From positions 496,001 to 560,000 of the forward strand of contig RQOL01000466.1 in NCBI GenBank assembly GCA_013076295.1: DNA of 64,000 nucleotides, read 5' to 3'. Both the position numbers and the translations under genes were made by a program. This DNA comes from Sanderia malayensis. Its lineage: Eukaryota; Cnidaria; Scyphozoa; Semaeostomeae; Pelagiidae. Positions 1 through 11,784 of this stretch are shown in pieces. Each line of letters starts with the position of its first letter. The first letter of the stretch is position 1. Below the pieces are notes generated by a model. It saw nothing but the letters and a program-made list of their open reading frames with translations. It was not told the DNA's origin and did no database searches.

Positions 1-770
1 GAACCACATAGCAAAATTATATTCTACTTATACATATATAATATACCATCACAACAGAAAGTGAGTTTTTAGGAAACAATTAAAAAACGAACTTTATTTT
101 TACTTTTAAGTCGTTAAAAACGCCTCCCTAGAAAGCACAGTAGTATCCAACCCCGGCGTAAAGCGATTTGTTTATATTAATTTGCAAGACAACCAGGCAA
201 CGCGAGGGCGTCTCTACCGATTTTCGGTGGCATTCCATTTGAATCGCCTTGACGACAACACAATGGCCCATCTTTTTGGGAATGTAACTTGTTGGGGTAT
301 AAGCAAACGGGGTAGGGTTGACGACAATGGAGGCATACGAAGTAGAATAAAATACCGATAGAAACTCAGTTTGAGGTTAAAAGATTTTATGCTGCAAACT
401 TTGGAATCGTCAGAATATCGAGTGAAATTCGTGACGTAATTTGTTTATCGTGCGGATCAAAGGAATGAACTATTTCAAGCATCTCTTGGGGTTTCTTAGA
501 GATTTGCTGGCAATTATTCCTCAAAGCGAAATTTCAACGGACATTTTGGCAACAGCTTAAGCCTGCAAATTTTTCCCTGAGAGTTTTGACGTTTGACTGA
601 CGTTTTACGAGCTGAAATCTTTTGTTTTGTTCAGCAGCAAAACAAGAGAACTCTGAGAGGAACATGACAGTAATAATAATCAGTGAGGGTAAATTTGGTG
701 GCCTTTGTGATCAATTGAATTTTTCGCTTATTTTTCTCTTAGGTTTTCACGGTAATCAAGTTAAAACAAA
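1..770. other. 5' flank of the PCGF gene, no coding gene seen
   Basis: No recognisable protein-coding exon. A probable 5' UTR splice acceptor (TTTTTCTCTTAG) ends at 742, so the stretch 743-770 is 5' UTR directly before the PCGF start codon. A donor-like GGTAAAT near 689 could close an upstream noncoding exon. The part before about 600 probably contains the promoter, but I see no clear TATA box. Confidence 0.4.
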
Positions 771-3700
771 ATGCAGTACGTGAGAAATTTGAAAAATTTG
801 AATCCGCATCTGTTGTGTTTTCTTTGCGGTGGCTATCTAATCGAAGCGACAACATTAATCGAATGTTCCCACTCTTGTAAGTAGAGCCAGGCCAAGCCAT
901 AACACTATTTACTATACGATGCTTTGTATACTTCCTTGAGCTTTCTGTGTAGAATTGTATGTAAACGGACGAGCTATTAGATTTTGCATAAAAAGGTGTC
1001 GAGATAAGATCGCAAGATTACTCGCTGCCAAGGAAGAGAAAAGTGGACGAGTTAGGCATAATGAGCATCATTTTCATTCTCCCCATGCGCATCCGTGTCG
1101 ATTCGTGCATTATATTTTCCTGTATTAAAACTTATGGCTATTCACTGAGTTAGCCAAACTTAATTTTTATTCTTCACCTGTTTGTTGTCTACTACTTTTC
1201 ATGTTCGTAGACATCTTTTTATTTTGGAGTCACTACACGTTTTTTTATAAGAACAACCTTTATAAGAAACACCAAACTGAGATTAGGTCAAAAAATAAGA
1301 ACAACATAAGAAACAAGGCAGGCTGAGATTCAACAAAACTCAAGAAATAAAATATCAGCAACAAGCGAAAATAACAAACTACTGTAAGAACAAAACAATA
1401 GAAAACGCTAAACAGCCATTAAGCAAACTTGTTGCAATAGAATTAGTTCAAGGCCATCGATATCAGTTTTTTATGTAATCCATGTTGCCATCTGTGTGCA
1501 AAAATAAGAAACAGAATAAGAAACACCTTAGGCTGAAAATGTACGGAAAAATAAGAAACGCCAGACTGAGATTGGAGCCAAGCGTTCTTATAAAAAAACG
1601 TGTAATTTATTAATCAAACACCCATAGGAATGCTTCGCATGAAGTTGCATGCACATAATTTATGATAAGTTATGCATGCATGCATTAGTGTGTTTGTTAA
1701 TTTTCTTTTGTATAGTTTGTAAGACGTGTATCGTGCATTATCTGGAGACGTCATTCAATTGCCCTGTCTGTGATACGGAGGTGCACAAGACGAAACCGCT
1801 GGAAAATATCAGGTTAGAGTTGGTTAGGATTTGTCATTTTTCATTACGTAATTGAACTTTCGATAGAGTTGTGTAAATCATTTCCTTCTTGCGTAACTGA
1901 TGGCAAAATGTAAACAATGAGTATACTGCCCTCTTTTAACCGCCCCCTCCAATAAGCGTCTACCTGATTTTGCAATATATTTAATAAACACCCGGGCGCT
2001 TATTAGAGGAAATACGGTACATGCTTTTTCGTGTGCACAGATTATTGCCGCTTCATTCGCTGTTGATTATTTTTTCTCAGGTCTGATCAGACATTGCAAG
2101 AAATAATCTACAAAATAGTACCAGAGCTTTACGAAAGTATGATTCATTACTCAATTTATCCACCCTCTCTATTTCAATTTTCTAACTTCTACTATTTTAT
2201 TATAACATATAGTATTTATTTTATATTACTTCGCTAATTGTCTATTGAATTGCAGAAGAGAAAAAGGCACGTCAACTTTACGATATCAGTCGAACTCAGC
2301 AAGAAGATACGAGTAAGTGTCTACCTCTCCTATGTATTTTTATTATACCTATTTGATATTGCAGCCTGCGTGATGGACACGGTGTATAACATCATACACC
2401 CATTTTTTTATAAGAAACCCTTTATAAGAAACCATAGGCCTCTATTTTCAAAACTTAAGAAACTTTGGTGGGAGATTTTGTGTGACTAAAAAAATTTAAG
2501 AAACTTTCTGTGTTGTTTTAACGAGAAAAAATGTTAAAAACAACTTGCGCACTTCATTCCCACAGATTTGTAATCTGAACAATTTTAAGAAACTTGCTAA
2601 GAAACTTTTCGTACCATAATTAGGTACGAAACCCCAAGAAACTAAGAAACCCTTGAACGGAAATTTTGCATAGTTTCTTATAAAAAAAATATGTGTGTAA
2701 AAAATGATGTACCTAAAGGACTATGTTAAGGCTGATGCCTTAGATGATAAGCTTGAGATGATAAATTTGATAGTTAAAGTTTTATTCGTCTTTTAATTAG
2801 ATATTGCAGGGCAGTCTTCAGAAACACCTCCAATCTACGAGGATCATAATCGAATTTTAGTCACCCTAAGATATTTCAGGTGACTGACACTTTCCATGCA
2901 TCGCTTTCCATTTGATACTTCATAATTTTTGCTTGTTCTTCTTTCTAACTGATATGCATTCAGGCAGTTGCATTTCTATTTTCATAGCCTTTCTTTAGAT
3001 TATCCTCGTACATCAAAAGCCCGCATATAAGAACTTGGGTTTTTACAATAAGCCTGTAAAACACCTTCTCGAAAGTTTATCTTAGGATAGGTGGTCTAAA
3101 GTTGCATTCGTGTAAGTTTAGACTATTCATAAGCTTTCAGGATAATTTTTTATTGGATCAGAGCAATGACTTGAATTTTACCAGCAAGTAATGCCCAGAA
3201 ATTCCGAGATTTCAGGCTGTAGGTTCTTAAAAATGGGTGGTTTTTATATGCGGCTTTTTGCTATATCTATATTAAAGGTAATGCTAGCTTTTACAATTAA
3301 TTTTTTGACTTTGTAGGGGTTCCAGATCGAAAAGACTGAAGTTCGAGAAAGTTAGTATTGATTGAATTCAAGAATCTTCGATTTTGATCATTGAATATAA
3401 TGCTTTTCTGTTAGCTTGTTTGCTCAACTTTTTTGATTACTTCTAGATTGTTTAAACTCCGTTTTGTATTGTATTGTGTAAAGGTTTATCAACCAGCTAT
3501 AAGAATGACTAATCTAAGGAATGAATTAAAATTCACGCGTATTTTTATTTAAACTTTGTTTCAGATTTTGAATCTTTTTCCAACTCGCTATCTGTGCTGC
3601 CCGCTGAATCTTCCAGTTCGTGTAATGAAGAAATTCATCCTGCAGAAATTCGATTTACCTCTAAATTGGGATGTAAGTTGCTGCAACCTTAAAACCATTC

Positions 3701-4656
3701 CCATCTTTGAATTTCACTGCATTGCTCACTTACACTTCACGCAGTGACTCCATCTTTTCCCACCTCTCCTAAACATTTGACAGAGGTTTGTTGTCATGCT
3801 CTTCAGGTTGAAGTTTGGCGCACTGATGAAACTTTGTTGGACCATTTGACATTATCTGATATCGTACGTATTTATGGAATATTTAGAGAGGTGAGTTCAA
3901 TTCAATCAATTCAAGAGCACCCCTGCTATTGAATTCTGTATTGAAATTACAGGGGACTGTAGGTGTTTTTGTCCCCCCTTTTAGGGGGCTTGTTTCTGCT
4001 TATCTGCATTTAGATGTGTACACTGTGGTAGCTATGCATCGGCCAACTCAAACTTTGTTAGACCATTTGACATTACCTGATATCGTACGTATTTATGGAG
4101 CTCAGATCAATCCAAGAGCACCCTATTATTCAAACAACAAAGACCTAGAGTCTATTTGTCCCCCCTTTCTGGGGGCTTGTTTCAGTTTATCTGCATTGAG
4201 ATGTGTACACTGCAGCAGGTAATTCAAACTTTGTTTGCCATTGTGCAATACTGAGAGATTCTAAATTGTCCATGTTAGCGCAAGCCACTTGAAATATCAT
4301 TCAGTGTCACCCCAGAAGGAGAAGGCGAAAAGGAAGAAAAGACGATACCCATGGATACAGACACTAAGCAATGCAATTCAATGAATGTCGACTTCCCCGA
4401 GAAGGAATCAATCAGTCCGAGCACGATCGCAGCGCGGAACATTCTCACGACCACGCCCGATCCATCGGATGAGGAGGACAATAAGGAAAACAATGCTAGA
4501 AATAAACAATTGGCACAAACAACAACAACAACATCAACCAGTGACATTCGCATGGATATCGACCAAGATGTTGGTAATAGTAGTGCTAGTATGACTAATG
4601 TGAATAATGTCTTGGAATCGCCGAGTATTGTACCAACTGTGTCGGTTAGCAGTTGA
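771..4656 (+). CDS. BMI1: Polycomb group RING finger protein, BMI1/PCGF2 type
   Basis: Nine exons: 771-876, 1716-1812, 2081-2136, 2256-2312, 2810-2879, 3317-3350, 3565-3672, 3807-3890, 4279-4656; 990 nt, 329 aa (human BMI1 is 326). In the family this is a core subunit of nuclear PRC1, pairing with RING1 to monoubiquitinate histone H2A. Seen: start [17 protein letters not shown], then a complete C3HC4 RING (C16, C19, C32, H34, C37, C40, C51, C54) with [13 protein letters not shown], and [19 protein letters not shown], all diagnostic of PCGF2/PCGF4. A RAWUL domain follows at about residues 115-220 ([33 protein letters not shown]). The last 110 residues are acidic and Ser/Thr-rich, as in BMI1. 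The exon-7/8 region has a decayed tandem exon copy (separate entry). The gene symbol is by type; BMI1 versus PCGF2 orthology cannot be decided here. Confidence 0.93.
1236..1602. repeat. MITE, family A (TA-flanked, CACGTTTTTTTATAAGAA ends)
   Basis: Perfect terminal inverted repeats: left CACGTTTTTTTATAAGAA, right the reverse complement ending AAAAAAACGTG, flanked on both sides by TA (1234-1235 and 1603-1604). The interior is rich in AAGAAAC and CAATAG motifs and has no reading frame. It lies in PCGF intron 1. The TA duplication suggests Tc1/mariner-type mobilisation. This is the cleanest copy of a family found repeatedly in the window. Confidence 0.85.
1926..2020. repeat. Partial MITE, family D (CGGGCGCTTA...GAGGAAATACGGTA)
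   Basis: The segment runs from CTCTTTTAACCGCC to GCGCTTATTAGAGGAAATACGGTA. It closely matches the copies at 25699-25817 and 54055-54246 but lacks the left TACCGTA end. It lies in PCGF intron 2. Confidence 0.7.
2397..2698. repeat. MITE, family A copy
   Basis: Left end CACCCATTTTTTTATAAGAAACC, right end CTTATAAAAAAAATATGTGTG next to TA. The interior has many TTAAGAAACTT motifs. It lies in PCGF intron 4 and is more diverged at the tips than the 1236-1602 copy. Confidence 0.75.
3829..4230 (+). repeat. Tandem duplication covering PCGF exon 8 and its 3' intron
   Basis: A unit of about 222 bp is repeated. Copy 1 starts in exon 8 (AACTTTGTTGGACCATTTGA at 3829), copy 2 at 4051 (AACTTTGTTAGACCATTTGA), and a third start is seen at about 4228 (AACTTTGTTTGCC). 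Both copies share GATATCGTACGTATTTATGG and a later stretch with TTGTCCCCCCTTT and AGATGTGTACACTG. Copy 2 has no acceptor in the phase required by exon 8, so it looks like an unused pseudo-exon. Confidence 0.75.
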
Positions 4657-5493
4657 AAAGGGAAGATAAAAAAGTAGGGAGGGAGTGGACCGTAAGGATG
4701 TGTTAAAGAAGAATGTCGCTTTATGAGAGAATAAGAGCTTGTTTGGTTAATGAGTTTAAGTTATACATATGTAACGAGGAGTAAATCACGAGTTTGATCT
4801 AGAACTTTAAAGATCACGGGTTCGACCTTGCCGTTTCAAGATCATAGGTTCAACCTACTGGCTCGAAGACCGCAAGTTCGATCTATCAGTTTAAAGATCA
4901 TGAGTTCGAGTAACCAGTTCAAAGATAAATGAACGATGGGTTCCATGATATAGTGGCTGATCTGGCTGTAGGCATATGAATATTATAAGATCACAGATGT
5001 GAACGATTTTCCTGCGGAAAGGTTCTGACAGACTAAAAATCCTAATTTGCATTATTAGTTGAACAAATTTTATTTTAGTCAAGAAATGAATACAATTTAA
5101 GTAATCTTAAAAGGAAAGTTTGTAAGTTTGGCATGGTAAAATAGTCATATTTCGTTTTTGTACAGCATTTTAACAAGTTAATTTGCAGAAGGGTGTTAAA
5201 TGCTTTTCTTTTGAAGCATTGCCAATGACGGAAACTCGGAATAAGAAGAGCATGAAAGAATTGTGCAACCTGGGCTTCCTTCCTTCTTCTCCCCTCCCTG
5301 GGTCTCTCTTTCCCTTCTCTCCTCCCAAAAATTTAGAGAGCTATCCCGATTCAAAAATGTATGCCTTGTACTCTTTCTTGTGCATTTATCCCGTTAGATT
5401 TAAATGTGTGAGTATTTGTTAAGAAGAACTTTGTTGTTCATCCGGAATTTAATATTTTGCTCAATATGTCAAGAATATCAAACTTGCTCATTA
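4657..5493. other. 3' region of PCGF with a degenerate minisatellite at 4785-4930
   Basis: After the PCGF stop there is no further coding exon. From about 4785 to 4930 a unit of roughly 31-33 bp recurs, with the core GATCACGGGTTCGACC or close variants (GATCATAGGTTCAACC, GACCGCAAGTTCGATC, GATCATGAGTTCGAG). The remainder to 5493 shows nothing recognisable. Confidence 0.5.
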
Positions 5494-5720
5494 CACGTTT
5501 TTTTGTAAAAAAAAAGCGCTTCATAAGAAAGTGGTACTTGGCTCGTCAAAGAATTAGGAAAGTTCAGTACTACGACGTCAATGCGAATAATCGGTAACGT
5601 AAGTGTTAAATTTTTGCTAAGAAAACCACAACTGAGTTTTAGTAGGTACTACTGACAATATTTGGAAATTGCTAAGAAGTTTGAGTCCTGCTCTGAAAAA
5701 AAATCTTTCAAAAGAACGTG
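5494..5720. repeat. MITE, family A copy
   Basis: Left end TA-CACGTTTTTTTGTAAAA, right end AAAAGAACGTG-TA. It has the same TA-flanked CACGTT ends as the 1236-1602 copy but a diverged interior. Confidence 0.7.
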
Positions 5721-5722
5721 TA

Positions 5723-8700
5723 TACATATCTGTTGCAACTTTATGAAGAGGTGAAGTGAAGGCAATATTATGCAAGGTGTTTTGGCAAATTTACTTGGCA
5801 AATTTTATTTCCTCTGATACATGCGGCCGTCGGCGGGCTCAATTTGGAAAAATACCGCGTTGGTCACAAAGTGTCATAGCCCCCGGTTTACGAAGCACCG
5901 GATGACGTAGTACCGGCTTGGACAATAAAAAACAACCGGACTTCAAAATTAATTCAAAGCTTTCAAACTCATTGCAAAAGTTGATCCTGTTCAACGGGTC
6001 AAGTTTTCATCTCGTCTCAACGTTATAAAAGTTATTTCTGTGTCTAGAGCCCTTGTTAACTCCAGTAATGCAAGAACATTGAAGGCGTTAAAATCTTAAA
6101 GAAGAACCACAATTCATCGTTTTATTTTTCAACGCTGCGGTAAGTCATGAAATATTAAATTTTTCACTTGTCTTGGTTTGCAACCTTTCATGCTTTTCAG
6201 GCCTATTTGTATGGATCAATATAGATGGGTTGATTTTGCTTTTTATTACCGATCTTATTTAGAATGCTTTTATTAAATGGATAATAATAATATAAAAAAC
6301 AACGCATGGATATTGTGCCCTTTACCACAAGCCCGAAAAGTAATTTGAACTCCTTCAAGTCGAAAAATATTCAATAAGTGGCAGCAAAAATGCTGCAGTT
6401 TTCTGTTTGAGAGCAAATATAAACAGGCGTGCAGTGAAGCTTGTGAAAAAGCACAGTACTTCTCGGCCAAGATTAATGTAGTCATAGTAGGTGTTTTGAC
6501 ATACGTATCCTTACTCTAGTTATTAATTTCGAAAAGTATTTCTACACAACTTTTGTCTATTTGTCTCAGCTTTCATTTGTCAGGCACAACGTTCGTCGTT
6601 ATTTGTTCACAATTTTCATTCAGATCACAGACATGAAATTTTGATCTTTGTTTTTTCTTTCAAATTTAGGTTGTTTTTTCCCATTTAACACACCTGTTTT
6701 TCTCCTATCTGCTAATTACCCAGCATTATTTTTACACAGATAATTAAGCAGTGGTTTGACAGTTATCATCTGTTTATTTCCCTCCTATTAATAGTGGTCA
6801 AGAACAAGAAATATTATTTTTAGCTTAGCCGTAACTATTGTGTTGAAAACTGAAACCAATTTCAATAGCTAGTGTTGTAAATACTTTTATAAGAGTCTTG
6901 AAAAAGGCATTGCACTATCAAATCAACCAGGCAACAGGGTTCATGTATAAAAATCAGGTATCACAAATGCTACAGTAAAGCAGTTGACTCCATTCAACAT
7001 AACTTGGGCAAGTCTTTGATCATTTCGATGAACATCCAGAAATTCATCAACATGTTGTATGCTATTTCAATCACATAAGGAAATAAGAAATTTGTTAAGA
7101 GTTATAATGTTTCAAGCCTTTGAGAATCATGCATTAAGTATGAGTAAAGCAAGACAATTTTAAGTGATATTAAAAGTCATCCTGGACATAAAGAAATTTG
7201 ATTTAAAGGATAGTAGTTGAATTATTGAAAGAAACAGTGGTACTAAAGTACTTGCAAAAAAGCTAGTACTTTTGTGCAGTGGCGTAGTTAGAGGGGGGTC
7301 AGGGGGGCGAAAAACCCCCTGTAGAGCTAAACTGCCGTTTTGTCAGAAAATTGCTGATCTTGTTGGAAAATAAATATCTTCCTTTTACGTTCAGTTCTAG
7401 CTAATTTCCTTATCTCATATTCATAGTCTTGAAGAAAAAAATGCTTATGAAATTTTTGTCAGAAAATCTGAATTTCTCGCCCCCCATATAAAATTTCCTA
7501 TCTATGCCATTGCTTTTGTGATGTATATATCAAATGAAATATAGTCATCTCTTACGTATAGAGACATATTTAATCCAGGAAGTATTTTAACATTCTTCAA
7601 TTTTAATAACTGAATATGTGGCATGTTTCCTCATTTAATTTCATTTCCACCTAATCCTTTATCTTCATGATTTATCAACTGTCATTAGTTTTTTGTTATC
7701 AGGATTGCTGTGCAATTATTATTTTGCTTTGGTCACACCCATTTAGATAGAAATCATTGTATTATTAATACATTTAGTATATTAGGTTTTGTTTAGATTG
7801 AAAAGATTACCACTGATCCTGTTTTTGTTACCTTGCAGCAGGTTTTATAATAATTTGTTTTGGTTTTTTATCTGCTTTCAAGAACAAGCTTTTAATGACT
7901 GGTGTTATTTCTCATTATTGTGGGTTTCTAGTCTTTGGTATTTTATTATGGTTTTTTAAAGTTAGAAAACCTAATAATCATTATGGTTTCTTCAAAAAGG
8001 CAAGAAATCATTTGCTCCACCCAGGAAATTTGGTTTCCTACTGTGAATTTCATTTGATATGAGTTTTCTCCAGTTAAATAAAATTTTAATCACCAAAAAT
8101 GGGAAAAGTTTACCTTAATATCATTATCTGGTTAGTTTCTTTTTAATTTGCTTATTAACATCTCATATTCACAAATTTATAGCTTTCATTATAACTTCTA
8201 TTCAGGACAAGCAAAGTGTAAAATAGGTGACTCATTGAAATAAGACCATTATTTGGCAAACAATTCTTGAATGGACAATCGTCAGTTTTCTGTTTCTCTG
8301 TGGTGTTGTTGTTTGATGTGAAACCGGCATTATTCATTTCAAAAAGCGCGAACTTTACAGGGGGACTGCTTCACATTGATAAATTGTTTTTCATTTCATG
8401 AACTCCTTTCTTTCAAGTTCTTTTGTTTACCGTCGACAAGCCTCGAATGTCTCTGTCAGGCAGACACAAATCTTCCACACGTCTCCTGTGCCGTACCGAA
8501 CATTTTATTTTCCGCTAGGCCCGGTGATTGAAGCGGACATTTCGTTTCGTTGTGGTTACAACACTTTCTTTCTCCAGTCAGTCCAAAAGTGTCCACTTTA
8601 GAGACAAAGTTGACTCTGTTAATAAATTTAGTATATTAGTTTATTAATTAATTCTCTTGTGGACATTGCTCTCAATTTTATAGCGGAAAAATTATTCTTG

Positions 8701-9252
8701 GCGGTCTTGAAAATCACACTTCGTTTCTGAATCTTGAACCACTATCGTGTTGTTAAATTTAATGCCGCAAATATAAAGCTTGTACGTGACATTGGTGTAA
8801 ATAAAGAGAAGGAAGTTAAATTAAATCCACATTCGTCCAACTAGATTTTCTGTCGCTACATAAATTCATTACATCAAAACGTCTTTCGCATGCAACAGGC
8901 AAAACCGATCCTATATATGTTTTCTTTTGAAAACACAAAACACAGAAGCTTACAACGGCTCATGTGAAACCACAATGGACCCATAATTCGATTTTTCTCT
9001 TTTCCTATTCTCTTGTCATGCACGAATTAAAGTAATATTGGTTACTTCACTCTTTGCTTAATTGCTTTTAATGTTATAAATTTATTATGAAGCGAGCAGA
9101 TTTTAGATGGGGGGACTTTGTCGCGCTATATTTCATTGCAAAGGTCACAGTTTGCTTTCGGTTCTGCTCACGCAGGCCTTTCTTCATTTCATTTCGTAAA
9201 TAAATATCATAATCCGATTTCATTGGAGCTGTATTTTATTTCTCTTTTTCAG
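5723..9252. other. Intergenic DNA with no gene recognised
   Basis: Only short chance reading frames are present; none matches a family I know. The region is AT-rich. The one structured item I see is the MITE at 7276-7513, listed separately. Confidence 0.45.
7276..7513. repeat. MITE with GCAGTGGCGTAG termini (family E)
   Basis: Left end GCAGTGGCGTAGTTAGAGG and right end CCTATCTATGCCATTGC are imperfect inverted repeats. Runs of G and C lie just inside each end. No coding capacity is present. Similar CAGTGGCGTAG ends occur on non-autonomous DNA transposons of several animals; the superfamily is not assigned here. Confidence 0.65.
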
Positions 9253-10393
9253 AATATCAGCCAAGTGCAATCTGTTGTGACTTGAAAACAAACAGGACAA
9301 GACAATATTGATGAGGTGAGCAATTCATTGCATACACCTAATAAAGCATTGCATAAGATCTGTTTTACTTTGCCCTTATCTCTTCCTTGACCAATATGCT
9401 TTTTTATCTTTCCATGGTTTAATTGTGCAAAGCTCTCCACCCGAACCCAATTCTTTCTGGCGTATTGAATTGATTGCATAATAAATAGCCTACACGCCAA
9501 ATCATATTTACCCTGCTAATTTGATTAACAATTTTTGCATGGCTTCGTCCATTGAAAGGAAGGTGCTCCTATGTTGAAATCAAACCTCGCTCAGCCTCGC
9601 TATGATAAGTAGTCCAGCCGAAATTTCGCTTTACGTCACGTTGGCGCTGTAAATACAAATAAGCATTTGCGTTGCGGCCTATTGTTGTACAACAGGCGTC
9701 GTCGTGTTATAGGATGCATCAGTTGAATACAGTCTCTCGAGCTTTATCATCAATGCTGGCTGTATCACAGTCCAATCATCTTTTCGGCTCCCTATTACTT
9801 GATTTAAGTTATCGTTTCTAGTCTGCCTCGACGTTTGGTGTGTTGCGGTGCGTTTTATCTTATTTAAAGTAGAATGAAACCTGACCAACATTTGTCACAT
9901 GTCCCAGGGCTTTTTAACTTATTTGCTGTTTAATATCTTGAAGAGCTCTCTCGCTTCGAAAATTTCGTTGGTATGTAGCACCTTTTTCGTTGTGAAAACA
10001 TGCAACTATATGTCTATAAAGCTTATCATTCGCTGGCGAATTGTGTATTTTTCAAAGTTTATCTTTTAAGCAGGTTGGTCGATTTCGCTCCAGTATGGAC
10101 ACTGCGGCGAAATTCAGGCTTTGTTATTAGGAAGTTTTCAAATGGATTCCTAGGCCTACACACGCTTTTATTGATCGGGTGTTTAATTATAAAAGCCGTT
10201 TAGAAGAGCTTTTTTAATTTAATGTAGGGCTTATACATTCCTTGACAACATAATATGAATTTAATTAACCTTTAATCCTCCATTACCACGTGGAAATATA
10301 TTTGGTAATAGGTCTTGTTGCACATTACTGAGTTGAAATTCATTTTGAACTGGATTTTGACGCTTTGTGACAAATTCTCCGGTTAAGGGAGGC

Positions 10394-10522
10394 ATTTCTG
10401 CTATTTGCAATACATTCACTAAACAACTTCAATGTCTGGAAACTTGGGCTCAATATCCTTACAAATGATTATCAGGATGGGGGCTTATTCGAAGGTGGGT
10501 GCTTATTCGAGGATTTACGGTA
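10394..10522 (-). repeat. MITE fragment, family C (GTAAATCCTCGAATAAG)
   Basis: Read on the minus strand it begins TACCGTAAATCCTCGAATAAGC and continues through CATCCTGATAATCATTTG, GATATTGAGCCCAA and ATGTATTGCAAATAGCA. It matches the left half of the fuller copy at 17075-17338. Confidence 0.7.
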
Positions 10523-11612
10523 TGCCGACCGCAGCCACCAAGCATCGATTTATCTTTAGAAAATTCTCTTACAAAGCCAAAACAAGTGTTTTGACGTTAT
10601 TTGCCGAAAGTCATTCCACAAAACCTGCTTTAAGACAATTTAGTTTTGAAACCTTGGTGAAAAGAAATGTTTGCTGATGTTCTTTAGACATTCTTAAATA
10701 CTTCTGTGTCTCCACTGTGCGCAGATAAAATCGTTTGTAACTGCTGTGTAATATGAATAATTTACAACTTGATTTGAAATGATGAAATTCATATTTTATA
10801 AGATTAAAAGTCATGAGACTTTGTGAACATATTTTCTGTTTTCTTCCTCAGCTGTACGAAGAAGGCCACAGACAGAAGACAAGTCAATAATAAGGTAAGA
10901 CAAGTTGATATTTTTACGGTTTATTTTGAGCTTTTTTGGAAACCAGGTTTAACTTTAGCTTAATTTGACGGTTTGGTTTAACTTGGGCTTTTTACAAATG
11001 TAGTTAACTTGCAAAACAAAGACTAAACTCTAGAAACTGTAATTTTAAGCAGACTCTGACCAGAAATTGGACGACATTGAAATGTTGTAATTGCAGATCA
11101 TGTTAATACACATGCACACGAATCATGCTTGCACATACATGAGATGAGACAACTTGTTTACAGACGGCATTATTCGAATTTTGTTGCACTTCAAATCGGA
11201 CGCGTTTGCAACTGATTTTGGGCTAAATTATTCAATGTCCATGCAAATATGGATGACTGGATTAAATTATAAGAGAGACGCAAAGTGTTTCATCTTTTTA
11301 GGATTTTCTTCTGCAAACTTCTTCCCAAAGTTCATTAGCACATTTCTCATGCATTTGTTCTTGTCGGCCATAAAATATGCATCCTTGTTAGGAGATATAG
11401 TTCTGCTCTTGGGCATTCTAGCTTTGAATGCTTGGCAGACTGTTGCATTGTGTTGCACAACCAGTTTACAGCTGGAATCAGAATGAAATCCTCGAATGGC
11501 AGGGGAATCTTTGAAAGGAAATTTCACTTGTATTCACTTGAACATAGACAAACTGCATGTATTTGTCATCAATGTTTTGCAAGTCCTACTCAAAAGTCTT
11601 TAGTTATCATAT

Positions 11613-11784
11613 ATGTTTTTTTTTATAAGAAACCATTTTATAAGAAACTTACTAGTAGAATTTGTGCTAACTTACAATAGATTCCTTTGCTCTATTGTTT
11701 TCCTTAACAATAGAAAACAATAGAAAGTTTAAGAAACTTTTACTAGTAGGGCTTCAGCTAGGTTTCTTATAAAATAAAACCGTG
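11613..11784. repeat. MITE, family A copy
   Basis: Left end TATGTTTTTTTTTATAAGAA, right end TTCTTATAAAATAAAACCGTG next to TA. The interior has repeated TAAGAAAC and ACAATAG motifs typical of the family. Short copy of about 170 bp. Confidence 0.7.

Noticed and set aside
4032..4222. Second copy of PCGF exon 8 as a true alternative exon
   Set aside because: No acceptor gives the phase needed after exon 8; kept only as a duplication finding.
8398..8601. 67-codon open frame in intergenic DNA
   Set aside because: No family resemblance and no neighbouring exons; not listed as a gene.
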